This document shows positions 34,101 through 45,172 of a stretch of 64,000 nucleotides of DNA, one piece after another. The position numbers were made by a program, and so were the translations under genes. Below the pieces are notes generated by a model. The model saw only the letters and a program-made list of their open reading frames with translations, did no database searches and had not been told where the DNA came from. Numbering within the stretch: position 1 is the first letter of the stretch; every line of letters begins with the position of its first letter. The stretch is taken from the NCBI GenBank assembly GCA_950097015.1, contig CATNEN010000038.1, forward strand, positions 1,798,001 through 1,862,000. The letters are read 5' to 3'. This DNA is from Macrostomum hystrix (taxonomy: Eukaryota; Platyhelminthes; Macrostomidae).

Positions 34101-37100
34101 TCAGTGAGCCTTTCCCACACCTTCAGTGAGCCTGTCCCACACCTTCAGTGAGCCTGTCCCACACCTTCAGTGAGCCTGTCCCACACCTTCTGTGAGCCTG
34201 TCCCACACCTTCAGTGAGCCTGTCCCACACCTTCTGTGAGCCTGTCCCACACCTCCAGTGAGCCTTTCCCACACCTTCAGTGAGCCTTTCTTAAGCCTTC
34301 AGTGAGCCTTTCTTAAGCCTTCAGTGACTCTTTCCCACACCTTCAGTGAGCCTGTCCCACACCTACTGTGAGCCTGTCCCACACCTTTAATGAGCCTGTC
34401 CCACACCTACTGTGAGCCTGTCCCACACCTTTAATGAGCCTGTCCCACACCTTCAGTGAGCCTGTCCCACACCTTCTGTGAGCCTGTCCCACACCTTCTG
34501 TGAGCCTGTCCCACACCTTCTGTGAGCCTGTCCCACACCTTCTGTGAGCCTGTCCCACACCTTCTGTGAGCCTGTCCCACACCTTCAGTGAGCCTGTCCC
34601 ACACCTTCTGTGAGCCTGTCCCACACCTTCAGTGAGCCTGTCCCACACCTTCTGTGAGCCTGTCCCACACCTGTGAGCCTGTCCCACACCTTCTGTGAGC
34701 CTGTCCCACACCTTCTGTGAGCCTGTCCCACACCTTCAGTGAGCCTGTCCCACACCTTCAGTGAGCCTGTCCCACACCTTCTGTGAGCCTGTCCCACACC
34801 TTCTGTGAGCCTGTCCCACACCTTCAGTGAGCCTGTCCCACACCTCCAGTGAGCCTTTCCCACACCTCCAGTGAGCCTTTCCCACACCTTCAGTGAGCCT
34901 TTCTTAAGCCTTCAGTGAGCCTTTCTTAAGCCTTCAGTGACTCTTTCCCACACCTTCAGTGAGCCTGTCCCACACCTTTAATGAGCCTGTCCCACACCTT
35001 CAGTGAGCCTGTCCCACACCTTCAGTGACTCTTTCCCACACCTTCAGTGAGCCTGTCCCACACCTACTGTGAGCCTGTCCCACACCTTTAATGAGCCTGT
35101 CCCACACCTTCTGTGAGCCTGTCCCACACCTTCAGTGAGCCTGTCCCACACCTTCAGTGAGCCTGTCCCACACCTTCAGTGAGCCTGTCCCACACCTTCA
35201 GTGAGCCTGTCCCACACCTTCAGTGAGCCTGTCCCACACCTTCTGTGAGCCTGTCCCACACCTTCAGTGAGCCTGTCCCACACCTTCTGTGAGCCTGTCC
35301 CACACCTTCAGTGAGCCTGTCCCACACCTTCTGTGAGCCTGTCCCACACCTTCTGTGAGCCTGTCCCACACCTTCTGTGAGCCTGTCCCACACCTACTGT
35401 GAGCCTGTCCCACACCTACTGTGAGCCTTTCCCAAACCTTCAGTGAGCCTGTCCCACACATTCAGTGAGCCTGTCCCACACCTTCTGTGAGCCTGTCCCA
35501 CACCTTCTGTGAGCCTGTCCCACACCTTCTGTGAGCCTGTCCCACACCTTCTGTGACCCTGTCCCACACCTTCAGTGAGCCTGTCCCACACCTTCAGTGA
35601 GCCTGTCCCACACCTTCAGTGAGCCTGTCCCACACCTTCAGTGAGCCTGTCCCACACCTTCAGTGAGCCTGTCCCACACCTTCTGTGAGCCTGTCCCACA
35701 CCTTCTGTGAGCCTGTCCCACACCTCCAGTGAGCCTTTCCCACACCTTCAGTGAGCCTTTCTTAAGCCTTCAGTGACTCTTTCCTACACCTTCAGTGAGC
35801 CTTTCTTAAGCCTTCAGTGACTCTTTCCCACACCTTCAGTGAGCCTGTCCCACATCCTTCAGTGAGCCTGTCCCACACATTATGTGACCCTTTCTTAAGC
35901 CTTCAGTGACCCTTTCTTAAGCCTTCAGTGACCCTTTCTTAAGCCTTCAGTGACTCTTTCCCACACCTTCAGTGAGCCTGTCCCACACCTACTGTGAGCC
36001 TGTCCCACACCTTCAATGAGCCTGTCCCACACCTTCAGTGAGCCTGTCCCACACCTTCTGTGAGCCTGTCCCACACCTTCAGTGAGCCTGTCCCACACCT
36101 TCAGTGAGCCTGTCCCACACCTTCAGTGAGCCTGTCCCACATTTTTAGTGAGCCTTTCCCCCACCATCAGTGAGCCTGTACCACACCGACACCTTCAGGT
36201 ATTTTTTGAAAAAACTAACCGCTAATTCCCCCCTTTTATATCTGCAACGTTTAGCGACTACGAACGAGGCGGTACGAGCATCGGCATTCCGGACACCAGT
36301 CGGCAGCAACAGCAGCAGCAGTATCATCACTCCGACACATTTCGTGATGACGCATCATCTGTTGGCAACGGAGCCGGCGCGTCCGCCAACGGCGGCGCAG
36401 GTGCCAGTCGTCGACCACGTCAGCGCGTTGACATGAGCGCAGCCGCCGCCGGTTTAAGTCGAGGTGGCGGCAGCAGCGGCGGCCGTCAGGTGATCGACTT
36501 TTCCTCGAACTCGACGGCTCAGTCTGGCGGCGACGGCGACGAGTTTGCCGACTTCCAGTCTGCCGGTGCCAAGGCGCAGCTATCCGAGCAGAAACCTGAC
36601 GACCCGTGAGTTGCCTACCTTACACCTGCGCTATGCTGTAATGATCCAACAGGTAAAATTTATCTGTATTTTGTATATGGCGATTCCTTCTTTTGCAGAG
36701 AACTACAATGGTCCGACTTTGCGTCAACCAGATCTGTGGTTCCCGGCAGTCAGCAGCAGAAGCAACAGCAAAAGCAACAAGTTGATTTGCTTCTGTCGAC
36801 TGATGAAGTGGAAAAAAATAGCGGGTAATTACTGACAGTAGAAAGACCAGGCTATTTTCCCCTCAAAAGAGAAAACTACGGAGGTGTTCCAAATACCCAC
36901 TGCCTACTTCACGACAGCTCCCAAACATGACCGATTTTCGTGAAAGTCCTCCATCTGACGATAAACTTATTTTAAAGCCGTCCTAGTCTGCATCGTCGAG
37001 TTATTCTGCGATTTATTCAACGACTTGAAGGTCGGGGATTCGATTCCCGATTCGCTGGAACAATTTGTGTTCTTCAGCAAGACACTTAACTCTGCATTGC

Positions 37101-38667
37101 TACAGTTCACCCAGCTGTTCAAAGGGTGCTAGAATCAGCTGGGAGTAATTGAGGGTGGGTGTGGCCTCCCTTAGTCCATGGACTGAACAGCCGTACACAG
37201 CCTTCGGATGCGTTGCACAATAGCTGCGCCTGTACTGTCGGCTGCTCATCTGGCCCAATTGGTGCAGGTGTAATCAATTAATAATTAAATTGTAATAAGT
37301 GATTAATTTGCAGCTAAAAATATAGGGGAAATGTTTCTTTCTACTGTTAGTAGACTATCGCGCGCAAGTGTTATTTTAATAATATTTTTTACAGCGGAAA
37401 CGACGGATTCGCTGATTTCTCCTGCATGCCCAGCAACAAAGGCGCGGCAATCAACGCCAGTGCTAATAGCAACAGCAATGTGGACCTGCTAACTGGACTC
37501 GATTTCAGTGGGTCCAGCGATGCCAACCTCATTGGCTTGGGCATACCGACACAAGTTCTTGGCCCAGCATCTTCCGTACCTCTGCAGCCTCAGCCGGCCA
37601 CTTCCGGTCTCATTTTTGTTGGCCAACCGGCCATCGCGCAAGTCTATCAGCAGCAGCAGCAGCAGCAGCAGCTGCACCTGCTGGGTGGTGGCGCTGCGGC
37701 ACCGGTGCAAACCCTCAGACAGTTGCAGGCCACATCTCACATGCCCGGACCTGCTGCTTGTGAGTAGTCTGATTTATCTGCGGTCTAAGATGGCTTATCT
37801 CTCCCAGAACTGACGGGATCACGGCTGACAGTTCTGAGGAATCACAGCTGACAGATCTGACGGGATCACAGCTGACATATCCGGGGAGATCACAGCTGAC
37901 AGATCTGAGGGGATCACAGCTGACAGATCTGAGGGGATCACAGCTGACAGATCTGACGGGATCACAGCTGACAGATCTGAGGGGATCACAGCTGATAGAT
38001 CTGAGGGATACATTATATTTTCAGAGGGTTTTGGGCTCTGACATTTAAAGACACCAGATTCGCGGCTAAGGAAAGTCACTTCTGCCCATTCCACTGACTC
38101 CTGAGCACACGCGCACTCATAATGTACGCAGGCACACACACACACAGGTGTACGTCTGCCCTGACTTTCTCATCGTCAGGCAGTGTACACTTTCTTTGTG
38201 CCTAGAAGGTCGGCCCTCAAAGGCGTTAATTCCACAACATGCACCCCAAGCCATCTCCGCTCATCCGCTGATGCGCCCCAAATGAATGTGGCCTCGCTAT
38301 GAAATCGAGCTCAATGACCTTAGTGCGAGAGGTGAACGCGTTAGACCGCTGTGCCACTCACCGCCACCCCGATGTGAGGATAGACCGGACTTTCCACGTC
38401 TTTGATTTGACTAATCTTCGTCTTTCACCTGCCGCAGCCTTCGCAATGAGCCCGGCACCACTTGCCCGCCCAGTGGGTCTGGCCGCGCAGCAGCCCTCGC
38501 GCGGCCCCCAGCCGCAGCCTCAGCAGCAGCTGCAGTCGCCAACATCGCCGAGCTATCCGACTAGCGTCAATTGGGGCGGCGGCGGCGTCGGCGGCGGCTC
38601 CAGGCGAGCTCCGAGCCTGCAGGCCAAAGCCGATCAGGCCTTTGCCGATCTGGTCACGCTGAAGTGA
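28158..38667 (+). CDS. CLINT1: Epsin-related clathrin adaptor (CLINT1/epsinR), complete
   Basis: Nine exons: 28158..28204, 29385..29586, 30148..30286, 31107..31301, 31925..32114, 36255..36605, 36699..36824, 37395..37759 and 38438..38667, giving about 614 residues in continuous frame. The ENTH domain (residues about 15-150) has TNVVMNYTDLEGKVREATND, DAWGPHGELMQELANATMSY, KRNWRRVYK, RHGSERVVTSAREHIYDLR and ELVEFIQDDIRLREERKAAR, closely matching human CLINT1. A Gly/Ser repeat (GSSGFG) follows, then basic, Gln-rich and acidic-Phe stretches (GFADF, EFADF) usual for clathrin/AP-1 binding, ending QAFADLVTLK. EpsinR binds PI4P and clathrin/AP-1 at the trans-Golgi and endosomes and sorts SNAREs. Exon 1 ends after AT of a Met codon. 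A candidate polyadenylation signal AATAAA is at 39154. Most introns carry their own minisatellite. Confidence 0.95.
29110..29275 (+). mobile_element. Old SINE tail copy in CLINT1 intron 1
   Basis: ctccatggacacaacagctg, then tgtgctgttggctaaacatc and ggcaggtgtaatcaatta match the 3' half of the element at 37022..37310 with many substitutions. Confidence 0.6.
29640..30055 (+). repeat. Minisatellite, CLINT1 intron 2 (48/60-bp units)
   Basis: The unit carries gaatcgcagcagtagcctta, gtcggaatggctgctggaat and cggagcag (48 bp); a 60-bp version has an extra gaatcgcagtta. About eight units. Both sizes are multiples of three, and parts are open as an Ala/Gly/Ile peptide (AAVALVGMAAGIGAGI), probably by chance. 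Confidence 0.92.
30355..31072 (+). repeat. Minisatellite, CLINT1 intron 3 (32-bp units, about 22 copies)
   Basis: The unit is gacccaccaaagatcatgta then ggatgctgcaat. Variants are gatcc/gaccc and caccga/caccaa. The array fills most of the intron and ends about 35 bp before the acceptor. Confidence 0.93.
31495..31815 (+). repeat. Minisatellite, CLINT1 intron 4 (19-bp units, about 17 copies)
   Basis: The unit is cagatccccaatacagact or cagatccccaatactgact, preceded by degenerate cctcaagattaccacagat units from about 31440. Confidence 0.92.
32935..33400 (+). repeat. Minisatellite, CLINT1 intron 5, first array (30-bp units)
   Basis: The unit is aagatgtgacccattagcac then cagtttaaac, about 15 copies, grading into degenerate copies at both ends. 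The exact 10-codon period makes an antisense frame (LVLMGHILFK repeat) look like a gene; it is array noise. Confidence 0.92.
34105..36190 (+). repeat. Minisatellite, CLINT1 intron 5, second array (22-bp units, about 95 copies)
   Basis: The main unit is gagcctgtcccacaccttca plus gt. Variants are ttctgt, tactgt, tttaat and ctccagt, and a second type reads ctttcttaagcc. The second type recurs as a block (near 34285, 34900, 35755 and 35890), showing duplication of multi-unit segments. The array ends only about 65 bp before exon 6. Confidence 0.94.
36836..37010 (+). mobile_element. Foldback-family fragment, CLINT1 intron 7
   Basis: gtagaaagacc, then ccaaatacccactgcctact, ttttcgtgaaagtcc and catcgtcgagttattc match the end of the element at 5367..5886 and the copy at 58718..59110. 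Confidence 0.65.
37022..37310 (+). mobile_element. SINE with MetaSINE-like central domain, CLINT1 intron 7
   Basis: A B-box-like ggattcgattcccgattcgc is followed by cagcaagacacttaactctg, cattgctacagttcacccag and ctg-rich sequence, a central motif I recognise from widespread metazoan SINEs (MetaSINE type). It ends in caatta/aattaa-rich sequence. It abuts the foldback-family fragment at 36836..37010. Confidence 0.6.
37805..38015 (+). repeat. Minisatellite, CLINT1 intron 8 (24-bp units, about 9 copies)
   Basis: The unit is gatctgaggggatcacagct then gaca, with gacgggatc variants. Confidence 0.9.
38060..38375 (-). mobile_element. tRNA-derived SINE, CLINT1 intron 8
   Basis: Same family as 48535..48903. 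Read on the minus strand, the head is GTGGCACAGCGGTCTAACGC (A box) and the B-box region is gagctcgatttcatagcgag. The body carries tgacgatgagaaagtcaggg. It ends about 60 bp before the last CLINT1 exon and is inserted antisense. Confidence 0.78.
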
Positions 38668-38884
38668 TCGCTTGCGAGTTGCTATGGTTTTGCCTTACAT
38701 TCCTGTTCTAGTTTTAGCACAAGTACATGCTGTCAGCTCTGCCGTTTAATTCTGGAAATAGATAGAAACCGTCTTTCTGATTCCCATATAAAGAAGCAAA
38801 AAAATAACAGTAGCGAACGCCAACTCATATCCAACTTTTATGGGGCTTGAATTCCGCACAGATCTCATCAAAGCGGCCAGCGCA

Positions 38885-39083
38885 TGTAAGATTCCATTAG
38901 AGGAGCCAGCTCCCTCGTTGATCCCATTAGAGGAGCCAGCTCCCTCCTTGATCCCATTAGAGGATCCAGCTCCCTCCTTGATCCCATTAGAGGAGCCAGC
39001 TCCCTCGTTGATCCCATTAGAGGAGCCAGCTCCCTCGTTGATCCCATTAGAGGAGCCAGCTCCCTCCTTGATCCCATTAGAAT
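38885..39083 (+). repeat. Minisatellite in the CLINT1 3' UTR (30-bp units, 6-7 copies)
   Basis: The unit is ccattagaggagccagctcc then ctcgttgatc. It lies about 220 bp after the stop codon and before the AATAAA at 39154, so it is probably transcribed. Confidence 0.9.
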
Positions 39084-39159
39084 AGCAAGCACCCTCTGGG
39101 ATTTTCTGTTCCACAAGCGTATTTGATTAGTTGTATTCGAAGACAGCATTATCAATAAA

Positions 39160-41837
39160 CAAAGGTGAATTTTCCAGTTGTTTCCTCTCGACCGCTTTAT
39201 ATTTTTCATGAAAAATAACTGGTTTCACCCGCCGTCCCTTCATTAAGTCGCATGAAACGCATCTTCGCTTTGCATAACACACTTATTAAGTCGCCCCGTA
39301 GACACATCTACAGTAATCTCAGTCTTTGTCCTGCAAGTATATTCGTATTGTTTTTCGGATCGACACATTCCAGTGCCTGGAATATGCGTGATTAATCAAA
39401 TCTTTGGTGATCTTCAAATCTTAATCGAGCACCAAATTACAATCCGGAGCAGTGAATTGGTTCTTGTCTTCTTCAATTTCTTCGTGTACTATTATGCAAA
39501 GCCATTGTGTGTTTCATTTGCAGCTGCTGCTTTGCTCTTAGCTTCAATACCTATGAACTCTTTTCCTCAAATTTGTTCAACAGATACAACCCACCCCAAG
39601 GCGAGTCTTTGCTGATTTGATATGGAATCGCTATTGTTCTATTGTCACTTTCAACTCCGCGACTAACGAGTAGAACCTTGCTGCGCGCTTTTCCGTTTGT
39701 TTATCCCGGACTTTATTGGACGCACTTTTTACACAACTGATGCCACCATATACTGTATATGTGCACTGAAACAACTAGGTAGAAGCTTTATTATGGTACT
39801 CAGTTTTCGGTTTTAATCGGGTCTGACGCAGCAGATGTATTCAAACTCGATAATTCGCTGCCTACACTGTGCCATATGTTCCAAAATATATATTTAGACT
39901 CCTACCTACGAATGTGTAATAGGCACATGTGTCAAGACATGATGTGTAATACTTTGCACGTATTTTAATTCTTATTTTCTTAGATTTCTCTCCTAGTGCC
40001 AGCCAGGCAATGAAATACGGTCCCTGTTTTATGTTCACAGATATCCTAGCTTTCATAGTCTTTATTTTCTTCACTGCGCACGCTGTGACACCGGGGCTGA
40101 ACAATAACAAGGTTTGGAGTTTATGTTTTACTCTTGTGCCTTAAAAGTTTCATTTTAAATGGCAGTTTTTTTGCTGAAATTCAGCTGGCCTTGTCAGACC
40201 TGTGTAAGGCTGTTCAATATGAATAATTTACGCCTAGTTTAGTATATAAGGACTAGCAATTAAGAACCCCCTCCGTAACCTAGTACACTGTTCTCTTGTA
40301 CAAGTCTTATTTATCTTTATTATTGTCAAAGTTAAGTCGTCTCACTCGTCTCTAAGTAGCCTTTCTAATGTCTTGTCTTAGTGTTTTGCTATCGTTTCTC
40401 TCAGTTGTTTTTTACTCTTAGCCAAAACCCGTCTGTTCTCTCCGTTGTGCTCAATCGATTTTATTGTTTTAATTGTTTTCACTTCAAGCTAAGTAGCTGT
40501 AAAAGTTTATTTTTTTATCTCTAGAAACACTGAATGCTACCACATGCGCTGTGATTCTTTGCACACAATCGCACTCAATATATACTATGCACTACTGAAC
40601 CCTTCAGTCCGCCCTTGTCCATTTTTTTCAAAACACTTTTAAGTTTCTAGATTGACATCGAGACTGCAGTCCAACGTACTTAATAATTGATTGAAGCCAA
40701 CAATTCGTTCTCGAACTCCTGTTTTATTGAGTTATTCGTTCACAAGATTTCATTAAACTTTTGGCGCTAACAGCACAGGGTGTTGCCTTTCTCTCTCTCT
40801 TAGTTTACGAAAGACACTATTTTTTGTTAAAATCTACAAAAGTTCTCTGTAGTCGACTCTAAGAAAACTGAATCGCTTGTTTTATTTCAGTTAGTTTATT
40901 TTTCTTCTCGTTGTACGCGCTACTGTACTGTGAAAGCCATGTGTCATATTCTATTTAAAGCGTAACACGGCAGGTTAATAGTTGTTTAAGTCGGTTTTCA
41001 TCGTTTGTTTTAAAAGCAATATAAGCCCCAATATACGCGCAGGAGTGAACACGACAAACACGAATTAATATTTCAATACGTAATATACAAGTGCTGTTTC
41101 AAGAATAATATTACGAAGTGGCACACATAAATAGCTTCAATAAATTTTAATTTAGATTCAGCCTTTTCTCTTTGATTTGTTTAGCGTAAAACGGCCCTTT
41201 TAAGACTAGTAAAATTCTGCGGGAAACTTTTGCTTTAGCCAGCAATATCGATCAATGAAATCTATGAAATCAATGAAGTCACTGCATTATTTCAAAACAA
41301 TAATACAAGAATAAATAATGAAATTCTCAAAATATTTGTTATTTAGTGCTCGCCATTTTACTACAATTGATAACTTGCAAACTAAACACTGCATTAAAAT
41401 GCAATTCGCCTCGCAATCTGTCTTCCCTGTTATATTTTAGCACGAATTAACAATCAGTTGAGTTGACACGACAGTTAACTTATATAGATTAAATACAAAA
41501 TGAATTTAATGGATTTTACAGTACCTTAAATTACATACATTTAACTAGCGTCAGCACTGCATGTTGCAAGCCCACAGTGGGATAGCGAAATCAGAGCAGA
41601 CAAAAGCAGACTGAAAAGATACGCATTCTATGAAATGCTGCTGCCTTGACAATCGCGTAAGTTGAAAAAGCTTACTAAAACGTCAAAATTTATTAACCAC
41701 ATTTGCTACTGTTAGTAGCTTGCTACGTACGAGTACTAATGGACCATGAAAAAACGCGTATCAAATATTGTGAAGTCAGAAATAGAAGTTTAAATGTTAA
41801 CTGTTTTGCTGTTAAAGCATCGATTGGTGTATCTCGC
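39160..41837. other. AT-rich interval between convergent CLINT1 and SARNP
   Basis: This holds the 3' ends of both genes. A candidate minus-strand AATAAA for SARNP is at 41689..41694. The rest is AT-rich DNA without arrays, SINE heads or credible ORFs. Confidence 0.5.
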
Positions 41838-42935
41838 TTACACCGCCTCTTCTTTTGTCGCAGATTCCTCAGCCGCCTCAGTGGCATCGCCATCGGCAGC
41901 CACAGCCGGTCCAGCGAATCTGGCAGCTCGAGCTCGCTTTTTTGCGGTTACCTCTTCAGAAACTTCGTCTGTTTCGTCGCTGGCTGCCTTCGCGTCTGCC
42001 GGCTCGGCACTAGCCGCGCCATCCTGCCGCTTCAGCGCCGGCGAGGTGACAACACCGAATCTTTCGGAGCGTTTGCGCATCTTTTCAACATCGCCAGGTG
42101 CTAAACTGGCGTCAGCTGCTTGACGCGAGCCGCGCGCCACAGCCGGCTTCGGCGAAGCGTAGGCGACCTGGTCGCCGAAGCGCTGGGCGCGGGCTCGCTT
42201 GCGTGACTCAATCTCGGGGTGGGTGGTGTCGGCCGAAGCGGAGTTCGATTTCTCAGTCGTCTTCGCAGCCGGAGCCACGCCGAATCGTTTGGCGCGCAAC
42301 TCGCGCCTCTCATCTTCGGTGAGCTCGGCCAGGCCGGAGGCTTTCATTGGAGCGCGGAGGACGCCCTGAAGCGGCTGCGGAGGCTCCGGCTTGGATGACT
42401 CATCTGGCTGCTTGTCCAGCTCCTCGTCTTCCGTCGTAGAGGGCTTCGGAACTGTCGAGTCTTCAGTTTGGCTATTGGACGAGGAAGCCGTGTCTGCTTC
42501 GTCTGGAGCTTCCGATTGGCTAGAGGGTGCAAACTTCTGCGTCTCCTTCTCGGCTCCCGATTGGCTGGCGAGAGCGGGGGTGGGTGTTACAGTCTTGGCG
42601 GCTTCAGGCTTTAATGACTGAACAGCCTGCGGCTGCGGCGGCGGTGGAGACGCTGGAGGCGGTGTTGAAATCCTGCTATCTTCGTCTAGCTCGCTGCGAT
42701 CTTCCCCGCTGACGCCGGCGCCACCGCCAGAAGCATCATCATCTGCTTCTAGCGCCTCATCAGAAAGCAACAGAGACTCCTCATTTGCTTGGGCAACCAA
42801 ATGGGCATGCAGGCGATCAACTAAATCCTTCTTGGAGCCAGTGACAGTCAGACCAGATGATTTGCAGCGTTCTTTTAGCTCCTTTAGTTTCAGCGAGCTT
42901 AGCTGCTCTACTGTTGGCACCTGTTCGCCCGACAT
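41838..42935 (-). CDS. SARNP: SAP-domain ribonucleoprotein (SARNP / CIP29 / Tho1-like)
   Basis: Single coding exon of 365 residues. The SAP domain (residues about 11-47) reads LSSLKLKELKERCKSSGLTV then TGSKKDLVDRLHAHL. A long acidic, Pro/Ser-rich linker follows. The second half has four basic xRFG-type motifs typical of SARNP: RRELRAKRFGVAP, RKRARAQRFGDQ, KMRKRSERFGVV and KKRARAARFAG. SARNP is a nuclear TREX-associated factor that binds RNA and stimulates the helicase UAP56/DDX39B in mRNA export; the repeated motifs contact the helicase. The protein is longer than the 210-residue human form, mainly in the linker. ATG 42935 is preceded directly by an acceptor (tattacag), so a 5' UTR exon lies upstream. 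Confidence 0.93.
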   Translation of the reverse strand: MSGEQVPTVEQLSSLKLKELKERCKSSGLTVTGSKKDLVDRLHAHLVAQANEESLLLSDEALEADDDASGGGAGVSGEDRSELDEDSRISTPPPASPPPPQPQAVQSLKPEAAKTVTPTPALASQSGAEKETQKFAPSSQSEAPDEADTASSSNSQTEDSTVPKPSTTEDEELDKQPDESSKPEPPQPLQGVLRAPMKASGLAELTEDERRELRAKRFGVAPAAKTTEKSNSASADTTHPEIESRKRARAQRFGDQVAYASPKPAVARGSRQAADASLAPGDVEKMRKRSERFGVVTSPALKRQDGAASAEPADAKAASDETDEVSEEVTAKKRARAARFAGPAVAADGDATEAAEESATKEEAV

Positions 42936-43461
42936 CTGTAATATAAAAAATTAAGCAAGGTTTGGTAAACTTGTCAGGTCTGGGAAAAATCTATATTCGA
43001 TAAAAGTAGAGCTGACACATGTTTTTGTTTATTAGCATTAGCGCTCAAATTTTATCTTTAGACTGATCTAACAGAAATAGTTCTCGTGTATACACCAGTT
43101 TGAATTAATTTGCAATGAGAACATCTAATCTTCATATAAGACCAGGGGTCAGCTAAATTATTAAATGTTGTAGGCCTCTTTTCTTATTTCTTATTACTAA
43201 ACTAAAAATTCCAATAATACCAATCCTACTTCTGTTACCAAAGTTGTTGTAGTGCTAATACACTTTATTCAAGTACTGTTTTTATGTCAATCTTATGAAT
43301 GTCTTTACTTTATTCGCTTTATGTACTTTCTTAATTCAAATTGGTAGCATTTATGCATCTAATCTGGTAGCGTTATAATATGGCCGACTTCTATTTTACT
43401 TTTACTTATAACTTTGATGTATTATTTCTATAAGTACTATTTCTCAATCTGTATCTGTCCT

Positions 43462-43607
43462 TATCCGTCTTTATCCGTCTTTAATTCAATCTTTAGTCCG
43501 TCTTTAATTCAATCTTCAGTCCGTCTTTAATTCAATTTTCAGTCTGTCTTTGATTCAACCTTCAGTCCATCTTTGATTCAATCTTCAGTCCATCTTTGGG
43601 CTTTACC
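43462..43607. repeat. Short minisatellite (23-24-bp units, about 6 copies)
   Basis: The unit is tccgtctttaattcaatctt plus cag, with ccatctttgattcaa variants. Probably inside the SARNP 5' UTR intron. Confidence 0.85.
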
Positions 43608-44391
43608 AATGGATCTAGATTTACAGCTTTTCTTCACTCCATTTACTTCTCTTTCGCAATGTCTCTTTCTCAAATAACTTCAACGAAAACACTTCAAGAT
43701 TCAAGCTTTCTCAATCTGAACTCTTTTCCCAACTGAGGTTGACCGAGTTAGTTTTTCTCTTTATTTTGCTTGTGTATTCACTCTTTGTCACTCCTTTCTT
43801 CACTTCATTATAACTTTTATATTTTGGTGCATTCAGTGCATAAAAACAAATTTGGTGCATTTTAACAAAATTAGTCAAACAAATGATGCATTAAAACAAA
43901 CATACTAAATTTGCAGGAACATTTCTAAGAAACTAAAATAATTCTAGGCCCTATTTCATAAATAAATATTTTCAAGTGGATATGTTAATGGCCAACTATG
44001 GTCAACTTGCATATAGCTTTTGGCCATTTATAAAATGTTGAGAGCTTGCCATACCATGCATGGAACTATAAGTAAGGTAAGTAAGTGGCTAAACTAGATA
44101 CTATTAAAAGTTTAAAATGTTTGCCTAATTTCAATTCGAAAATAAAAGTTACAATGTGAATCTGAAAGATTGCCCAAAAATATGAAAAAATATGAAACAG
44201 GTACAATAGCTAAGCTTATAATTATAAGTATGAGTTAGGCCTAGGCTATTTGGCACTTATTAGGCCTAGTTTCCCTTTTATAATTACATGTATAGGCTTA
44301 AAAGTAGGAACCAGACAAACAACTATAGTCATAGAGTTCTGGTCTACTAAAAGTAGACAAAGACAGACCTATGACTGTTTTGCATTAGGAA

Positions 44392-45172
44392 GTGCTTATT
44401 CCCACGGTCCCGTGCCGATAATTTCAATTTTATCCACATGGATCCGTGCCGATAATTTTCTGCTTATCCACATGGCAGCTTGTATGAATAGGTCTACTTT
44501 CAAGTCCCTACCTATTCTTCTCTGAGCATAAGGCTTTTGCTTTAGAGGATAGTGTATAGTGTACAGTGTACACTATCAATGCATAGTGTAAAATAATAAC
44601 AATGATGTATAATATGTGTGACGAGTTTGGTGCTGACTAGAATTCTGCTGGTTGACTCGTATGATTTTCTTTGATTGACTTCTTACTTTTTAAGTCAATA
44701 CAATTTGAATGAAAACACGTACGTAACGATAACAAAAGATTTAGTAAGTTGTTATTACAAAAATTAAAAAGGATGACACTAATGTCGGTTAATGAATGTG
44801 TAGGTCAAAATGTAGAACACTGTCGTAACACACTGGGAACTTTGTCGATCTATTGGCTTGAGGGTTTAGCAAAACTTTCAAACCCGAAAGGGCCTCGTTT
44901 CAAAGAACAGAACCGCATGGATAAAATTGAAATTAACGGCACAGCATATATAAAGAGTTTTAGACCTATTCATACAAGCTGCTGTGTGGATAAGCAGAAA
45001 ATTATCGGCATGGCTCCATGTGGATAAAATTGAAATTAACGGCACGGCATATATAAAGAGTTTTAGACCTATTTATACAAGCTGCCGTGTGGATAAGCAG
45101 AAAATTATCGGCACGGCTCCGTGTGGATAAAATTGAAATTATCGGCACGGGACCGTGGGAATAAGCTCTGCC
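44392..45172. mobile_element. Non-autonomous element with long terminal inverted repeats
   Basis: The left end cttattcccacggtcccgtg and the right end cacgggaccgtgggaataag are inverted complements; the inversion continues for about 100 bp (ccgataattttctgcttatc versus gataagcagaaaattatcgg). Inside the right end a block of about 114 bp (gcatggataaaattgaaatt through tatcggcatggctcc) is tandemly duplicated. No transposase is present. TTTGCATTA words lie near both ends, but I could not prove a target duplication. Confidence 0.75.

Larger units (their letters stand above)
32115..36254 (+). other. CLINT1 intron 5 (4.1 kb)
   Basis: The largest intron of the gene. It holds two unrelated arrays (about 32935..33400 and 34105..36190) separated by AT-rich unique DNA. 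No other gene is seen inside. Confidence 0.7.

Noticed and set aside
34343-35591. Antisense open frames with a WDRLTEGVGQAHRRCGTGS-type repeat
   Set aside because: They are frames through a 22-bp intronic minisatellite; the period is not a multiple of three and the phase changes with every indel.
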